DNA from: Methylophaga sp. OBS3
GTDB lineage: Bacteria; Pseudomonadota; Gammaproteobacteria; Nitrosococcales; Methylophagaceae
Length of the DNA: 64,000 nucleotides
Direction of reading: 5' to 3'
NCBI RefSeq assembly: GCF_026319325.1
Contig: NZ_JAPDMU010000003.1
Location: 1 to 64,000, forward strand
Below the pieces are notes generated by a model, which saw nothing but the letters and a program-made list of their open reading frames with translations, did not search any database and had not been told where the DNA came from. Positions 1-9,502 of this stretch are shown piece after piece. A program made the position numbers and the translations under genes. The stretch's first letter is position 1. The number at the start of each line of letters is the position of its first letter.

Positions 1-128
1 TTGACGTTTGCATTCTTAGCGAATACTCAGCGTCAAAATATTTTCAAGAAACATTTCCACGCAAGTACCCACACAAATTACTTGATACCGTTTTGTTAAA
101 GAGCGTTGCTAGCTAAGCCAGCAAAGAG
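1..128 (-). other. rRNA operon 5' leader (16S gene lies off the left edge)
   Basis: Read on the minus strand, this stretch resembles the enterobacterial rrn leader: boxA, then a conserved block containing GTGTGGGTACTTGC, then an A/T-rich part with an inverted repeat (TTGACG...CGTCAA near 1-36) that could belong to the RNase III processing stem. The two promoters just upstream fit. The 16S gene itself is not in the window. An rRNA operon next to tyrS, an M23 peptidase and anmK is a familiar order in Pseudomonas-like genomes. The leader start is inferred as about 7 bases from the proximal -10 box. Confidence 0.85.
94..105 (-). promoter_or_regulatory. rRNA antitermination boxA
   Basis: The minus strand reads CGCTCTTTAACA, matching the Escherichia coli rrn leader boxA (TGCTCTTTAACA) at 11 of 12 positions. 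In that family it recruits NusB/NusE so that polymerase resists termination through the rRNA genes. Confidence 0.9.
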
Positions 129-134
129 GCGAGA

Positions 135-162
135 ATTATACGCCAATCGCCAGGGCTGTCAA
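135..162 (-). promoter_or_regulatory. rRNA operon proximal promoter (P2-like)
   Basis: The minus strand carries a perfect -35 TTGACA (157-162) and a perfect -10 TATAAT (135-140), 16 bases apart, followed by a C-rich discriminator TCTCGCCTC. A 16-base spacer and G/C-rich discriminator are typical of stringently controlled stable-RNA promoters. Confidence 0.9.
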
Positions 163-219
163 ACTTTATTTCGTATCCTTTGTCGCTTTCAAAGCCGCCG
201 TAATCAACGAAAGAGCGGC

Positions 220-247
220 ATTCTACAGCCTCAGAGCATTAGGTCAA
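220..247 (-). promoter_or_regulatory. rRNA operon distal promoter (P1-like)
   Basis: A second minus-strand promoter lies 85 bases upstream of the first: -35 TTGACC (242-247), 16-base spacer, -10 TAGAAT (220-225), then GCCGCTC as discriminator. The tandem arrangement mirrors E. coli rrn P1/P2. The rest of 1-370 shows no gene; an A/T-rich segment at about 300-330 lies further upstream. Confidence 0.75.
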
Positions 248-370
248 CAGGAAGAAATTCCCAACTCTTTAAGACATGCTCTAGGTGCATGAATTCATAC
301 GTAATTTATTTTTAAATTTTTATGCTTTTGTTAGTCGGTTAACACCAATTGACGTCTTTAAGCCGGACAA

Positions 371-1378
371 TCACTTTGCTTGTTGGCGAAATTCTCTCGG
401 TGAAAGTCCGTATATTTGATGAAAAACTCTGCTGAAATGTGCCAGATTATTAAATCCGCAACGCATCGCGACTTCTGTTATTGAAAAATGTTTATATAGA
501 TGACTACTCAGCAATTGATGACTTAAGGCTAACCGCTGCTGGGTTAGGTAACGCATCAACGATGTTTGTTCTTCAATAAATAAGTTATTTATGTAACGAA
601 TAGACAAACCAACGCTCTTTGAAATTTGCTGTGCACTCAGTTCGCTATCATCCAGATGATGGGATATGTAATTTTTCACCCTATGTAAAGCCAACTCTCT
701 ATGGCGCGATAATCTAATCTCATCACCATTGGCTTCATTTAAAGTCATATTAATAAGCTGTAATACTGGTTCGGCTAAAGCCTGAAACTCAGGTGCTTTA
801 AATTGATTCAACTGATTTAGCATGCTGGCTAACATCGATGTAGTGACTTTGGTTAGATTGGCGCTCTTAGAAAGATTAGTTGCCGTGAGCGTACTTAAAT
901 TACGCACCTGACTATCTAATAGATGTCTTGGCACAGAGATCAGCAACTTTGAAAAGGCTGTTGGTATTTCTATCCGATGTGGTTGTGTTGCGTCATACAG
1001 AGTTAACTCTCCCGGTTTGAGAAAAACCTCTCTGCCACTCTGCTCTAATTTATATTCACCATTCGTTGGCATCACAATGAAATAACAATCTTGCTCGGCT
1101 TTGTCTGGTTCCTGAGCTAGCCGTTGTATAGAAATTGCATTTGAGTGTATCGGTGATACTCGCATGCCGCGTTGCCATGGAAAGAGATACATATCATTAA
1201 ATAGTTGCATCTCTTTAGGTTGTTGAATATCAACATTGGCATATTCTCGACCAATGACATCTTTAAGCCATGCCAGTCTCTGGCTTTCAGGAAGTTGCTT
1301 AGTACACAGACGTTGTCCGCCAAGTTGTAACAAACTTTGTTGGTAACTTGGCATTGTTATAGTCCGTGTATTACGCAT
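371..1378 (-). CDS. AraC-family transcriptional regulator
   Basis: A 335-residue protein with the layout of AraC activators that carry an AraC-binding-like sensory domain (about residues 55-205) and a C-terminal double helix-turn-helix (about 232-333). The second HTH ends with the family signature around FNNLAHFSRVFHQIYGLSP. Such proteins (the FeaR/NicR type) usually activate a nearby catabolic or transport gene when a small ligand binds. The gene is divergent from the four-helix membrane protein at 1488, a classic regulator-target arrangement with a 109-base shared gap. A later Met at residue 9 is an alternative start; neither has a strong ribosome site. The ligand cannot be told from sequence. 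Confidence 0.85.
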   Translation of the reverse strand: MRNTRTITMPSYQQSLLQLGGQRLCTKQLPESQRLAWLKDVIGREYANVDIQQPKEMQLFNDMYLFPWQRGMRVSPIHSNAISIQRLAQEPDKAEQDCYFIVMPTNGEYKLEQSGREVFLKPGELTLYDATQPHRIEIPTAFSKLLISVPRHLLDSQVRNLSTLTATNLSKSANLTKVTTSMLASMLNQLNQFKAPEFQALAEPVLQLINMTLNEANGDEIRLSRHRELALHRVKNYISHHLDDSELSAQQISKSVGLSIRYINNLFIEEQTSLMRYLTQQRLALSHQLLSSHLYKHFSITEVAMRCGFNNLAHFSRVFHQIYGLSPREFRQQAK

Positions 1379-1487
1379 ATGTAATCACCAATTTAATCAA
1401 AATAAAGCGCCAATTCAGGCAAGTTTAGAACAAGCGCTAAAGGCATACTTCTCAAATTAAACTATAACAATAGAGAGAGGAATAAAC

Positions 1488-1979
1488 ATGTCTAAAGCAA
1501 CAGATATCAACACCGTCTTAATTCGTGGTGTTTGTTTATGGATATTGATGGCTTTATTGCTGGCTTGGTGTTTAGTCGGTGTGTACAACCAAGTTGAGTT
1601 CTTGCAAGCAATTTTTCCGGGTAAACCTTCAAGGATATTGCAGGCACATATCGACTTTCTATTGATGAGCGCTTTGATATTTGGGTTTTATGCTGCTCGC
1701 GTGAGCTTACCTTGGCATGTTCGCTGGGCGATGGTGGTTGGTGCCTTTACTAACTCCAGCCTATTTTTAATGTATGCGATGTTTCCAACGCTTGATCCTG
1801 CAACTGAGCTTTATAGCCCCACCGGTTTTTGGTTTGGACTCTCTAATATCTATTTATATAGTAGCTTACTCATTACCAGTTATGGCTTTGGTAAAGGCGC
1901 TGTCTTAGTGCTGAAAAATAGCTTGAATACCGATGAACAGGATAAAAATTGTAAAAGATGTGGGCGTGAACTTAAGTAA
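1488..1979 (+). CDS. Small four-helix membrane protein with CxxC tail
   Basis: A 163-residue integral membrane protein, unrecognised as to function. Hydrophobic segments lie near residues 12-32, 55-72, 79-100 and 113-142. His54 sits at the start of helix 2 in an AH motif. The cytosolic tail ends with CKRCGREL, a CxxC pair (Cys155, Cys158) that could bind a metal. Four short helices with an AH motif loosely recall styrene oxide isomerase-type proteins, but this is a weak resemblance from memory. A strong ribosome site (AGAGAGGA) lies 6 bases before the ATG. It is divergent from the AraC regulator, which probably controls it. Confidence 0.7.
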   Translation: MSKATDINTVLIRGVCLWILMALLLAWCLVGVYNQVEFLQAIFPGKPSRILQAHIDFLLMSALIFGFYAARVSLPWHVRWAMVVGAFTNSSLFLMYAMFPTLDPATELYSPTGFWFGLSNIYLYSSLLITSYGFGKGAVLVLKNSLNTDEQDKNCKRCGRELK

Positions 1980-1986
1980 CGCTATG

Positions 1987-2017
1987 ATTACCGGCAGGTA
2001 TAAGGCCTGCCGGTAAT
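1987..2017. terminator. Strong hairpin between convergent genes
   Basis: A perfect 12-base-pair stem (ATTACCGGCAGG with its complement) and a 7-base loop lie between the ends of the membrane protein gene and tyrS. Neither strand has a proper U-tract after the stem, so it may act as a two-way transcript-end stabiliser rather than a classic intrinsic terminator. Confidence 0.5.
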
Positions 2018-2037
2018 AAACAAAATATGTGTCTATA

Positions 2038-3234
2038 CTAATTAAGAATCACCCAAGCGATTTTCTTTTTACCTGCTTGGATAAGATATTTGCCTGACGC
2101 CAACTGCAACGTTGGTTCAATCACTTGCCAATCAACTTTCACACTTCCGTTTTTTAACATATCCCTAGCTTGAGCTGAATTAGCAGCTAGATTTGCTTTG
2201 TTAATAACAGCAGATATGGCTAGTTCAGATTGCCCTTCCAGCTCAATCGTAACTTCAGGTGTTCCCTCCGGCACTTCACCTTCGGTGATGACATTGCCTG
2301 CACCTTTATGCGCATTCAATGCAGCTTCCTCACCATGAAAACGTGCAACAATCTCACGTGCTAAGTCGATCTTCACATCACGGGGGTTAGCACCGTTTTC
2401 AACGCTGGTTTTCAAATCCTCAATTTCTTTTAATGATTTGAAAGACAATAGTTCATACCAGCGCCACATCAGTGAATCAGGGATAGAAACAATTTTTTGG
2501 AACATGGTACCTGGCGCTTCAGTAATACCTACGTAGTTACCAAGAGACTTCGACATTTTCTTAACACCGTCCAAACCTTCTAGTAAGGGCGTCATTATCA
2601 CTACCTGGGCATCTTGTCCTTCTGCTTTTTGCAGCTCACGTCCCATCAATAAGTTAAATTTCTGATCGGTACCACCGAGTTCAACATCAGCTTCTAACGC
2701 CACAGAGTCATACCCCTGAACTAGAGGATAAAGAAACTCATGGATTGAAATGGACTGGTTAGCTTTAAAGCGCTTTTTGAAATCATCACGCTCTAGCATT
2801 CGCGCAACGCTTAGTTGCCCCGCTAACTTAATCATAAAGTCAGCACCTTTATTGCCAAACCACTCGGAGTTGAAGCGTACCTCAGTTTTTTCTGGATCTA
2901 AAATTTTGAATACCTGCTCTTTATAGGTACGGGCATTCGCTTCAATTTCTTCTGAGGTTAGTGGTGGACGTGTGGCACTCTTACCAGTGGGGTCACCAAT
3001 CAGACCAGTAAAGTCACCGATCAAAAAGATAACCGTGTGTCCCATTTGTTGAAACTGACGTAACTTATTGATGAGAACAGTGTGACCTAAATGCAGATCA
3101 GGAGCAGTTGGGTCAAAACCGGCTTTAATACGAAGCGGCTGGCCTTTTTTAAGTTTCTCAATTAGCTCTTCTTCAACCAAAATTTCTTCAACGCCGCGAC
3201 GAATTTCGGCCATCGCCTCTTGCACAGGGATCAT
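2038..3234 (-). CDS. tyrS: Tyrosyl-tRNA synthetase
   Basis: Charges tRNA-Tyr with tyrosine in the cytosol. The 398-residue product has the class I signature HLGH (about residues 48-51), the KMSKS loop (about residue 230) and a C-terminal S4 RNA-binding domain. The length and N-terminus ([11 protein letters not shown]) match the Pseudomonas-type enzyme rather than the longer E. coli type. The start at 3234 is chosen because TTGGAGAG lies just upstream; an in-frame extension to 3276 has no such site. It is divergent from the M23 peptidase. Confidence 0.97.
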   Translation of the reverse strand: MIPVQEAMAEIRRGVEEILVEEELIEKLKKGQPLRIKAGFDPTAPDLHLGHTVLINKLRQFQQMGHTVIFLIGDFTGLIGDPTGKSATRPPLTSEEIEANARTYKEQVFKILDPEKTEVRFNSEWFGNKGADFMIKLAGQLSVARMLERDDFKKRFKANQSISIHEFLYPLVQGYDSVALEADVELGGTDQKFNLLMGRELQKAEGQDAQVVIMTPLLEGLDGVKKMSKSLGNYVGITEAPGTMFQKIVSIPDSLMWRWYELLSFKSLKEIEDLKTSVENGANPRDVKIDLAREIVARFHGEEAALNAHKGAGNVITEGEVPEGTPEVTIELEGQSELAISAVINKANLAANSAQARDMLKNGSVKVDWQVIEPTLQLASGKYLIQAGKKKIAWVILN

Positions 3235-3357
3235 GACAACTCTCCAAGGTTTCAATTTGGGCGCAGATGTTACCACATGCGCAGTAATTTAAGGGGTTTC
3301 AATTATCATCAAATACTGAGAGAATTGGACGAATTTATAACTAGCAAGAGACTGTCC

Positions 3358-4878
3358 ATGAAGAAACGTAATAGACTTCTGAGCCCATCACAGCAGACAC
3401 GTATCTTCAAGTCAGAGCGTTTAGCACCGCACAAAAATCGACACTTTATGTTTGTGTCTGTATTAGCTATTGCGGGTATCTTTCTGACAACAATGGTACT
3501 AGCAACCAGTGCCCCAGCACCTACTAGTCAAAGCCAAGTTATCAAACTTCCTGAAATCAAACAGGAAATGCATGCACTTGCATCACCTATCACCAAATCA
3601 CCAGCAGCTGCCATCACACCACTGACGGTTCAAAGTAAAGCAACTGACGAAACACCTATTTCAGATGTTGAAGCAACCGAACAACTACACCTTCAGACAG
3701 GTGGAATTCCAGTGGAATCCCCTGAGAACGTTGCTTTAGTTGCCGAGCCACGTGATAGCAATGTCAATTGGCAGGAAGTTGAAATCGTATCGGGTGACAA
3801 CTTGTCACGAATTTTCCCACGCCTTGGTTTAACAGCAACAGATGTCTTTCATGTCGCCCAAACTGAAAACATCAAACCATTACTGAATTTAAAACCAGGT
3901 CAACTACTTCGCGTTGGTTTGGAGCCTGCTGAAGAAGACGATTCACTTAATCTGATTGCCCTTGAGTTACAACTCGATCCAATCAAAACACTGTCATTGA
4001 CTGCTGTCGATGATGGCTATATTGCTGAAACGCATGAGCGTGAAATTGAAAAACGCCAGCAAGTTGTTGGTGGCGAAATCCAAAGCTCGCTTTTCCTTGA
4101 TGGCCAAAAAGCTGGCATGTCAGATAAATTGATCATGGAACTCGCTTATATTTTCGGCTGGGACATCGACTTTGCCCTAGATTTACGCCAAGGCGATAGT
4201 TTTAAAGTTGTTTACAACGAAAACTACTTAGATGGTGACAAAATCGATGATGGTGAAATTTTAGCAGCGGAATTTACCAATCGTGGCAAATCCTTCCGCG
4301 CGGTTCGCTTTACTGATGATGAAGGTACCAGCCGTTATTACACCCCAACAGGTGATAGCATGCGTAAAGCCTTTACGCGCACGCCTGTGCCAATTTCACG
4401 TATCAGCTCAGGCTTTAACCCTAACCGCAAACACCCAGTATTGAAAACTAACCGTCCTCATCGTGGTACAGACTATGCGGCAGCAACCGGTACCCCAATT
4501 CTTGCAACAGGTGACGGTAAAGTTAGCTTTGTTGGTAACAAAGGTGGCTACGGACGTACTGTGATTTTGTCTCATGGTGGTAGATACACCACGTTGTTTG
4601 CACATATGTCACGTTATAAATCTGGTATCAAAGTTGGTCAGCGCGTTAGACAAGGTGATGTGATTGGTTATATCGGTAGTAGTGGTTTAGCTACGGGTCC
4701 ACATTTGCATTACGAATTCCGTGTTGATGGCGTTCACAAAGATCCATTAACTGTTGAGCTGCCTAAAGCAGAAGCTTTACCAGCACAATATCGTCAGCAA
4801 TTTGCAATGCTCTCTGAGCCATTGTTAGCACGTCTGGATAATGTTCAAATTCCAACAATCGCTTTCAATATCGACTAA
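3358..4878 (+). CDS. M23-family murein endopeptidase (MepM-like)
   Basis: Cleaves peptidoglycan cross-links in the periplasm, by family. From the chosen Met the protein has 506 residues: a basic N-terminus and one membrane anchor (about residues 27-46), a LysM/OapA-like domain around 140-190 (VSGDNLSRIFPRLGL), and a C-terminal LytM domain with zinc-site motifs HRGTDYAA (about 368) and HLHYEF (about 448). Earlier in-frame Met codons exist (3220, 3277), but these would add a non-signal-like stretch overlapping the tyrS start. Its stop overlaps the anmK start (TAATG), so the two are translationally coupled, linking cell-wall cutting to recycling of its products. Confidence 0.92.
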   Translation: MKKRNRLLSPSQQTRIFKSERLAPHKNRHFMFVSVLAIAGIFLTTMVLATSAPAPTSQSQVIKLPEIKQEMHALASPITKSPAAAITPLTVQSKATDETPISDVEATEQLHLQTGGIPVESPENVALVAEPRDSNVNWQEVEIVSGDNLSRIFPRLGLTATDVFHVAQTENIKPLLNLKPGQLLRVGLEPAEEDDSLNLIALELQLDPIKTLSLTAVDDGYIAETHEREIEKRQQVVGGEIQSSLFLDGQKAGMSDKLIMELAYIFGWDIDFALDLRQGDSFKVVYNENYLDGDKIDDGEILAAEFTNRGKSFRAVRFTDDEGTSRYYTPTGDSMRKAFTRTPVPISRISSGFNPNRKHPVLKTNRPHRGTDYAAATGTPILATGDGKVSFVGNKGGYGRTVILSHGGRYTTLFAHMSRYKSGIKVGQRVRQGDVIGYIGSSGLATGPHLHYEFRVDGVHKDPLTVELPKAEALPAQYRQQFAMLSEPLLARLDNVQIPTIAFNID

Positions 4879-5993
4879 TGGCGCTTTATGTTGGTGTGAT
4901 GTCAGGCACCAGTGTTGATGGAATTGATACAGCACTACTAGATATCACACCAGGCAATACCCCAAAACTGATCGCGGCCCAAACACTCGACTATCCTGTC
5001 GAGATACAGCAAGCAATTCATAACCTCATTAAAGATCAGCACTGTAGTCTTCAAGCTCTTGGAGATTTGGACATGGCGCTTGGTCACCTCTATGCTGATG
5101 CCGTTATTGCGTTATTAGACCAAGCTAACTGCCCAGCAGAGAACGTTAGTGCTATCGGCTGTCACGGCCAAACGATTTTTCATTCCCCCGAATCTCCCCA
5201 CCCATTTAGCATGCAAATTGGCAATGCAAACCCTATCGTTGAGCGAACAGGTATCAACACTGTTGTCGACATAAGACAACGCGATATGGTGTGTGGTGGT
5301 CAAGGCGCTCCTATGGTGCCGGGCTTTCATGAAATCATGTTTCGTGATGATTCAGAGAACAGAGTTATCGTTAATATTGGTGGGATCGCCAATATCACAA
5401 TCCTTCCTTCAGATCCTCAGCAAGCAATACAGGGTTTTGATACAGGGCCAGGTAATACCCTGATGGATTCTTGGATCAATCAATACCAGAGTAAACGCTT
5501 TGATGCTAATGGTGATTGGGCAGCAACTGGTAATGTGCAATCTGCGTTACTAGAGACTTTACTAAACGATGATTACTTCGCTCTGCCGCCGCCCAAAAGC
5601 AGTGGTCGCGAGCTCTTCCACTTACCATGGTTAAAAGCAGCGCTGGCAAAACACGCTGATAACTTTAAAGCTGAAGATATTCAAGCAACATTGTTAACTC
5701 TCACTGCAAAATCAATTGCAGATGCGGTTTTAACTCATGCTAGCAACACCCAGAGGGTGATTATTTGTGGTGGTGGCGCTCATAACTCAGCACTCATCAA
5801 GGCTATCCAACATTTACTGCCAGACATACAAGTAGATACGACTGACCAACATGGACTCTCAGCAGACTTAGTAGAAGCCAGTGCCTTTGCTTGGCTAGCT
5901 TGTCAGACGATGAACCACCAAACTGGCAGTATTGCGTCTGTTACTGGCGCGAAACACGATAGTATTCTCGGTGGCATTTACTGGTCAAGATAA
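4878..5993 (+). CDS. anmK: Anhydro-N-acetylmuramic acid kinase
   Basis: Phosphorylates and opens 1,6-anhydro-MurNAc released during peptidoglycan turnover, giving MurNAc-6-phosphate in the recycling pathway. The 371-residue length is normal. The N-terminal phosphate-binding motif MSGTSVDGIDTALLDI and the internal GFDTGPGNTLMD and IICGGGAHN motifs are family hallmarks of this sugar-kinase/Hsp70-fold enzyme. The start codon shares one base with the upstream peptidase stop. The 3' end overlaps the convergent GcvH-like gene by 16 bases. Confidence 0.97.
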   Translation: MALYVGVMSGTSVDGIDTALLDITPGNTPKLIAAQTLDYPVEIQQAIHNLIKDQHCSLQALGDLDMALGHLYADAVIALLDQANCPAENVSAIGCHGQTIFHSPESPHPFSMQIGNANPIVERTGINTVVDIRQRDMVCGGQGAPMVPGFHEIMFRDDSENRVIVNIGGIANITILPSDPQQAIQGFDTGPGNTLMDSWINQYQSKRFDANGDWAATGNVQSALLETLLNDDYFALPPPKSSGRELFHLPWLKAALAKHADNFKAEDIQATLLTLTAKSIADAVLTHASNTQRVIICGGGAHNSALIKAIQHLLPDIQVDTTDQHGLSADLVEASAFAWLACQTMNHQTGSIASVTGAKHDSILGGIYWSR

Positions 5994-6352
5994 GCTTGGT
6001 ATTCGTTATCACCGAGTAATTTTGTTTGCCACGATAGTCCGGGTTGCTCAATCACAAAAAGCCAACCTTCGGTTTCAGGCTGTTGATTTATTAAGGCTAC
6101 ATCTAGAAAAAGCGTTTTGTTGATTTGTTTAAGACGTGCCGAAAATGGCAAGTTTATTTCCGTCAACGACTTTGCTGATTCAAGCGTACATATAGACTCA
6201 TATGCCTGTATTTCGGTGTTTTCAGCAACACCAAAGCTAATATGGTGTAGGTCAGATAGCTGATCTTGATAAAACTCAGTAATACCTACTTGATAAGCTT
6301 CAGCACCTAATCGCCGAAACCATAAATGACTCTTGCTGAATAATGTTGGCAT
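5978..6352 (-). CDS. GcvH-like lipoyl-domain protein
   Basis: A 124-residue protein with the order of motifs of glycine cleavage H protein: HLWFRR near the N-terminus, VGITEFYQDQL, LESAKSLTEI and EGWLFVIE. Lys61 sits where the lipoyl-lysine lies in H proteins. It is diverged: the usual APVSGEV turn reads LPFSARL. No other glycine-cleavage gene is nearby; it is 7 bases behind malQ at the end of a glycogen operon. It could be an H-protein paralogue, a GcvH-like lipoate-binding protein of another pathway, or degenerate. The start at residue MPTLFSK fits H-protein length, but upstream in-frame Met codons (6382, 6391) overlapping malQ are possible. Confidence 0.7.
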   Translation of the reverse strand: MPTLFSKSHLWFRRLGAEAYQVGITEFYQDQLSDLHHISFGVAENTEIQAYESICTLESAKSLTEINLPFSARLKQINKTLFLDVALINQQPETEGWLFVIEQPGLSWQTKLLGDNEYQAYLDQ

Positions 6353-6359
6353 AGACTGG

Positions 6360-7817
6360 TTAGTCAGCAACCAGTCTTCCATACAGAGCATTCATATCTC
6401 TTAATACTTGAGCACAATCAGGTGGCAACATATCCCATTGAAAGCGCCAACGCCAGTTATCTTCAGTCGTACCAGGGACATTCATACGGTGCGCACCATC
6501 AAGAGCCAATACATCTTGCATTGGTAATACCGCTAATGACGAAACAGACATAAGTGCCATTCTATTGAGTAGCCATGGCATGCCTTCATCACTATGACCG
6601 ACATAGGCATGAAGATGATGTTTTGCCCCGTCATCTAAAGTTTGATACCAACCTAAAGTTGTATTGTTATCGTGAGTACCGGTATAAGTCACACTGTCCG
6701 TGGTATGTTGATGTGGCAAATAGGGGTTGGTGGCATCACCACCAAAAGCAAACTGCAGAATCTTCATACCGGGCATGGCAAATTTTTCACGCAGTGCATT
6801 CACTTCATCGGTAATAATGCCCAAGTCTTCTGCAACTAGAGGCAACTCATCAAACCGCTCAAGTAAAGCATTAAATAATTGCTCACCCGGCGCTTTTGCC
6901 CATTGTCCTTCAATGGCTGTTTCACAACTCGCAGGGATCTCCCAACAAGACTCAAAACCTCTAAAGTGATCGATGCGGATCAAATCAAATAGTTTAAGTT
7001 GTGTCTGTAAGCGTCTTTGCCACCAATCAAAATTGCTATCGATATGAGTTTGCCAGTGATAAAGCGGATTTCCCCAGCGCTGCCCCGTTTCAGAAAAATA
7101 GTCCGGTGGTACACCAGCAACTTTTTCGGGCTCCCCAGTAGCGTCCAGCGTAAATAACTTCGGTTCAGCCCATACATCAGCGCTGTCGTGCGCTACAAAA
7201 ATAGGCATGTCACCAAACAACTTCACACCACGCTGGTTTGCATAGGTTTTGAGTGCTTGCCACTGTGAAAAGAACATAAACTGCTCAAATCGACGAATAT
7301 TGAGTGATTCGCTACGTTGTTTACGAATTTCAACTAAGGCGGGCTCTTGCCGATCTCTAAGCGGTGCAGGCCAGTCAAACCAAGCTGTTGAATGCTGAAG
7401 TTGACGGATTTCTCTAAATAAAACGTAATCGTCTAACCAGTAAGACTCATCAGCACAAAATTTGGCAAAAGCATTTTTTAGGTCATCTGCCGCATAAGTT
7501 GTGAAATGTCGATACGCTAAAGCAATTTGTGCCGCAATCTTACCGCCCGATAACTCTTCTGACTGACACCATGGCTGCTGACGAATTTTTTCCAGGCTAA
7601 TGAGACGGGTATTGCCAGCGTGTGCAGACAGACACTGATAGGGAGAGCCATCGCTATGTGTTGGCCCTAAAGGCAACATTTGCCAAACGGTGACCCCTGC
7701 TTGTTGAAGAAAATCAACAAACCGGTAGGCATCTTTGCCCAAATTGCCGGAAGGTAAACTGGTGACGTGTAGTAACACGCCACTACGACGCTGACAAAAA
7801 ATATGCGCCTGTTCCAT
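6360..7817 (-). CDS. malQ: 4-alpha-glucanotransferase (amylomaltase)
   Basis: Transfers alpha-1,4-glucan chains between maltodextrins in the cytosol. The 485-residue GH77 enzyme has LPLGPTHSDGSPYQ near the N-terminus, the nucleophile region LIRIDHFRGF, the acid/base region VAEDLG and the GTHDNNT motif near residue 380. The ATG lies 2 bases after the GH57 stop, with GGAAG embedded in the end of that gene. It acts with the GH57 enzyme, GlgC and GlgB in alpha-glucan turnover. Confidence 0.95.
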   Translation of the reverse strand: MEQAHIFCQRRSGVLLHVTSLPSGNLGKDAYRFVDFLQQAGVTVWQMLPLGPTHSDGSPYQCLSAHAGNTRLISLEKIRQQPWCQSEELSGGKIAAQIALAYRHFTTYAADDLKNAFAKFCADESYWLDDYVLFREIRQLQHSTAWFDWPAPLRDRQEPALVEIRKQRSESLNIRRFEQFMFFSQWQALKTYANQRGVKLFGDMPIFVAHDSADVWAEPKLFTLDATGEPEKVAGVPPDYFSETGQRWGNPLYHWQTHIDSNFDWWQRRLQTQLKLFDLIRIDHFRGFESCWEIPASCETAIEGQWAKAPGEQLFNALLERFDELPLVAEDLGIITDEVNALREKFAMPGMKILQFAFGGDATNPYLPHQHTTDSVTYTGTHDNNTTLGWYQTLDDGAKHHLHAYVGHSDEGMPWLLNRMALMSVSSLAVLPMQDVLALDGAHRMNVPGTTEDNWRWRFQWDMLPPDCAQVLRDMNALYGRLVAD

Positions 7818-7819
7818 AG

Positions 7820-9502
7820 TTAACTTCCGCGTCGCATTGTGCCGCCTTGTTCCGCCATACCCCCGCCATGAGATACAACTTCTGACAGTATTTGTGGTAC
7901 TTCCTGTCCCAGCATTTGATATAGATTAGATAAGTGTAATCGGTACAAGCGCTCGAAATCGCTTACGCTCTCAGCAGAGTTATAATCACCAAACCACCAG
8001 AACCAATCAGAGCCCTCGCAAATCGCAAGTTGGCGGTCAATCGCTTGTTGCGTTTCACTGTCAAACTCATTTTCGGCCATCACCTGGTCATAGACCTGTT
8101 TGGCATGGCTTAATAAATCCCAACCGCGGTTTTTATCAGGATCACCAATCCAGGTAGAGAAACTGCCATAAACCCAGCTACCAGCAACCATTTCAGGTAA
8201 CTCTCCAGGTTTTACGCCAGCTTCAAGACAATTGCTGAACGTTGTTAACTCAATATCAGGATGTGCAACCAAACGTTTGTACAGAGACTGTAAGAAATAA
8301 TACCCATTGTAAGAGTAGTACTCCCAGGCATTCTCACCATCTAAGATAACGGAAACCACACGATCGGCATCGTTTTCTGTATTCGCTTTAATATTCATCA
8401 AGTGATGAATAAAATCATTTACCGCATCCTCAGCGCCCCACTTGGTGTAGGTAAAGCCAATCAAATCCGATAAACCATCATCACGGAAAAAGCATGCCGG
8501 CGGTTGGTTTTTAACACGATAAGGCTTGTGAATATTGGCATCGTTCATTGCCGACTTATTCAAGCTGTTTCGCAATACATTCTCGCCGGTTGCTACCCAA
8601 GTAAAGCCGTGACTTGCAATTAATGGCATCGTCGCAGCCGAGACAGCCCCTTCCGATGGCCAGCAGCCTTTAGGGCGAAAACCAAAGAATGACTCAAATA
8701 CACGTAAGCCCTCCTCAATATGCCATTGAGCACGCTCAGCACCACCTGGATATGCTTTGATTTCAGGAAGGGGGGCATCAGGCATCGCTTCTAATGTTGA
8801 ATTAATATCCAACATCAATGGCAAGATTGGATGCGCATAAGGCGTAACAGAAAGTTCAACACGACCTGATTCAGCTAATCGGCGGTAGCGTGGAATAAGG
8901 TCGTTAAGAATCTCCCCAATCACTGTCATTAACTGACGACGATCGTGAAACGTGAATAACTGGCCTTTTTTCATTAAGGCTTGAATACGAATATCGCTCC
9001 GACGGACCGATTCAGCCATCCAAACCAAGTGATACCAAACTAATAAATCGACCAAAAACTGTTCGTTTAAGTAACGTAAACGTTCAGTTTGTTCCAAAGC
9101 CCATCGGGCAATATCCACTAACTTGGCAAACTGAGGAAACGGTGCAATCAGTTTCTCTTCATTGGCGCGTAAACAAGCATTAATCAATTTACGACGCTCA
9201 CCAGCATGCGTTGGTTGTACTGGTGAGTCTAGCGCGATAAGTAGTGGATCTTTTAATCGGCCAGTACCCTTAAAGCGCCCTTTTAGTTGCTGGTCATAAT
9301 CATCCAACTGCTCAAGTAGCGTCGGAGCAAAGTTAACAACAGCTTTGGCTTGGGGCACATTTTCAAGGTGCCAAGCCATATCTGCGTAATCTTTAATGGC
9401 ATGCAAATAGGTCCAAGGCAGCTGATACATGCCGCCCATTGGCTCACTATATTGCGGCTGGTGCATGTGCCAGCATAAAACGACTTTTAATTTAGCGGAC
9501 AT
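7820..9502 (-). CDS. Glycoside hydrolase family 57 protein
   Basis: A 560-residue GH57 alpha-glucan enzyme. Visible conserved regions are HMHQPQY at the N-terminus, [17 protein letters not shown] (region of the catalytic Glu) and [10 protein letters not shown]. Family members include alpha-amylases, 4-alpha-glucanotransferases and branching enzymes; which activity this has cannot be decided here. No signal peptide is present, so it is cytosolic, fitting glycogen or maltodextrin breakdown. The start overlaps the glgC stop by 11 bases and malQ follows at 2 bases, so glgC-GH57-malQ is one operon. Confidence 0.9.
   Translation of the reverse strand: MSAKLKVVLCWHMHQPQYSEPMGGMYQLPWTYLHAIKDYADMAWHLENVPQAKAVVNFAPTLLEQLDDYDQQLKGRFKGTGRLKDPLLIALDSPVQPTHAGERRKLINACLRANEEKLIAPFPQFAKLVDIARWALEQTERLRYLNEQFLVDLLVWYHLVWMAESVRRSDIRIQALMKKGQLFTFHDRRQLMTVIGEILNDLIPRYRRLAESGRVELSVTPYAHPILPLMLDINSTLEAMPDAPLPEIKAYPGGAERAQWHIEEGLRVFESFFGFRPKGCWPSEGAVSAATMPLIASHGFTWVATGENVLRNSLNKSAMNDANIHKPYRVKNQPPACFFRDDGLSDLIGFTYTKWGAEDAVNDFIHHLMNIKANTENDADRVVSVILDGENAWEYYSYNGYYFLQSLYKRLVAHPDIELTTFSNCLEAGVKPGELPEMVAGSWVYGSFSTWIGDPDKNRGWDLLSHAKQVYDQVMAENEFDSETQQAIDRQLAICEGSDWFWWFGDYNSAESVSDFERLYRLHLSNLYQMLGQEVPQILSEVVSHGGGMAEQGGTMRRGS

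Noticed and set aside
106-315. 69-residue plus-strand reading frame near the left edge
   Set aside because: It lies antisense to the rrn leader and both rrn promoters, and has no ribosome site or protein-like composition.
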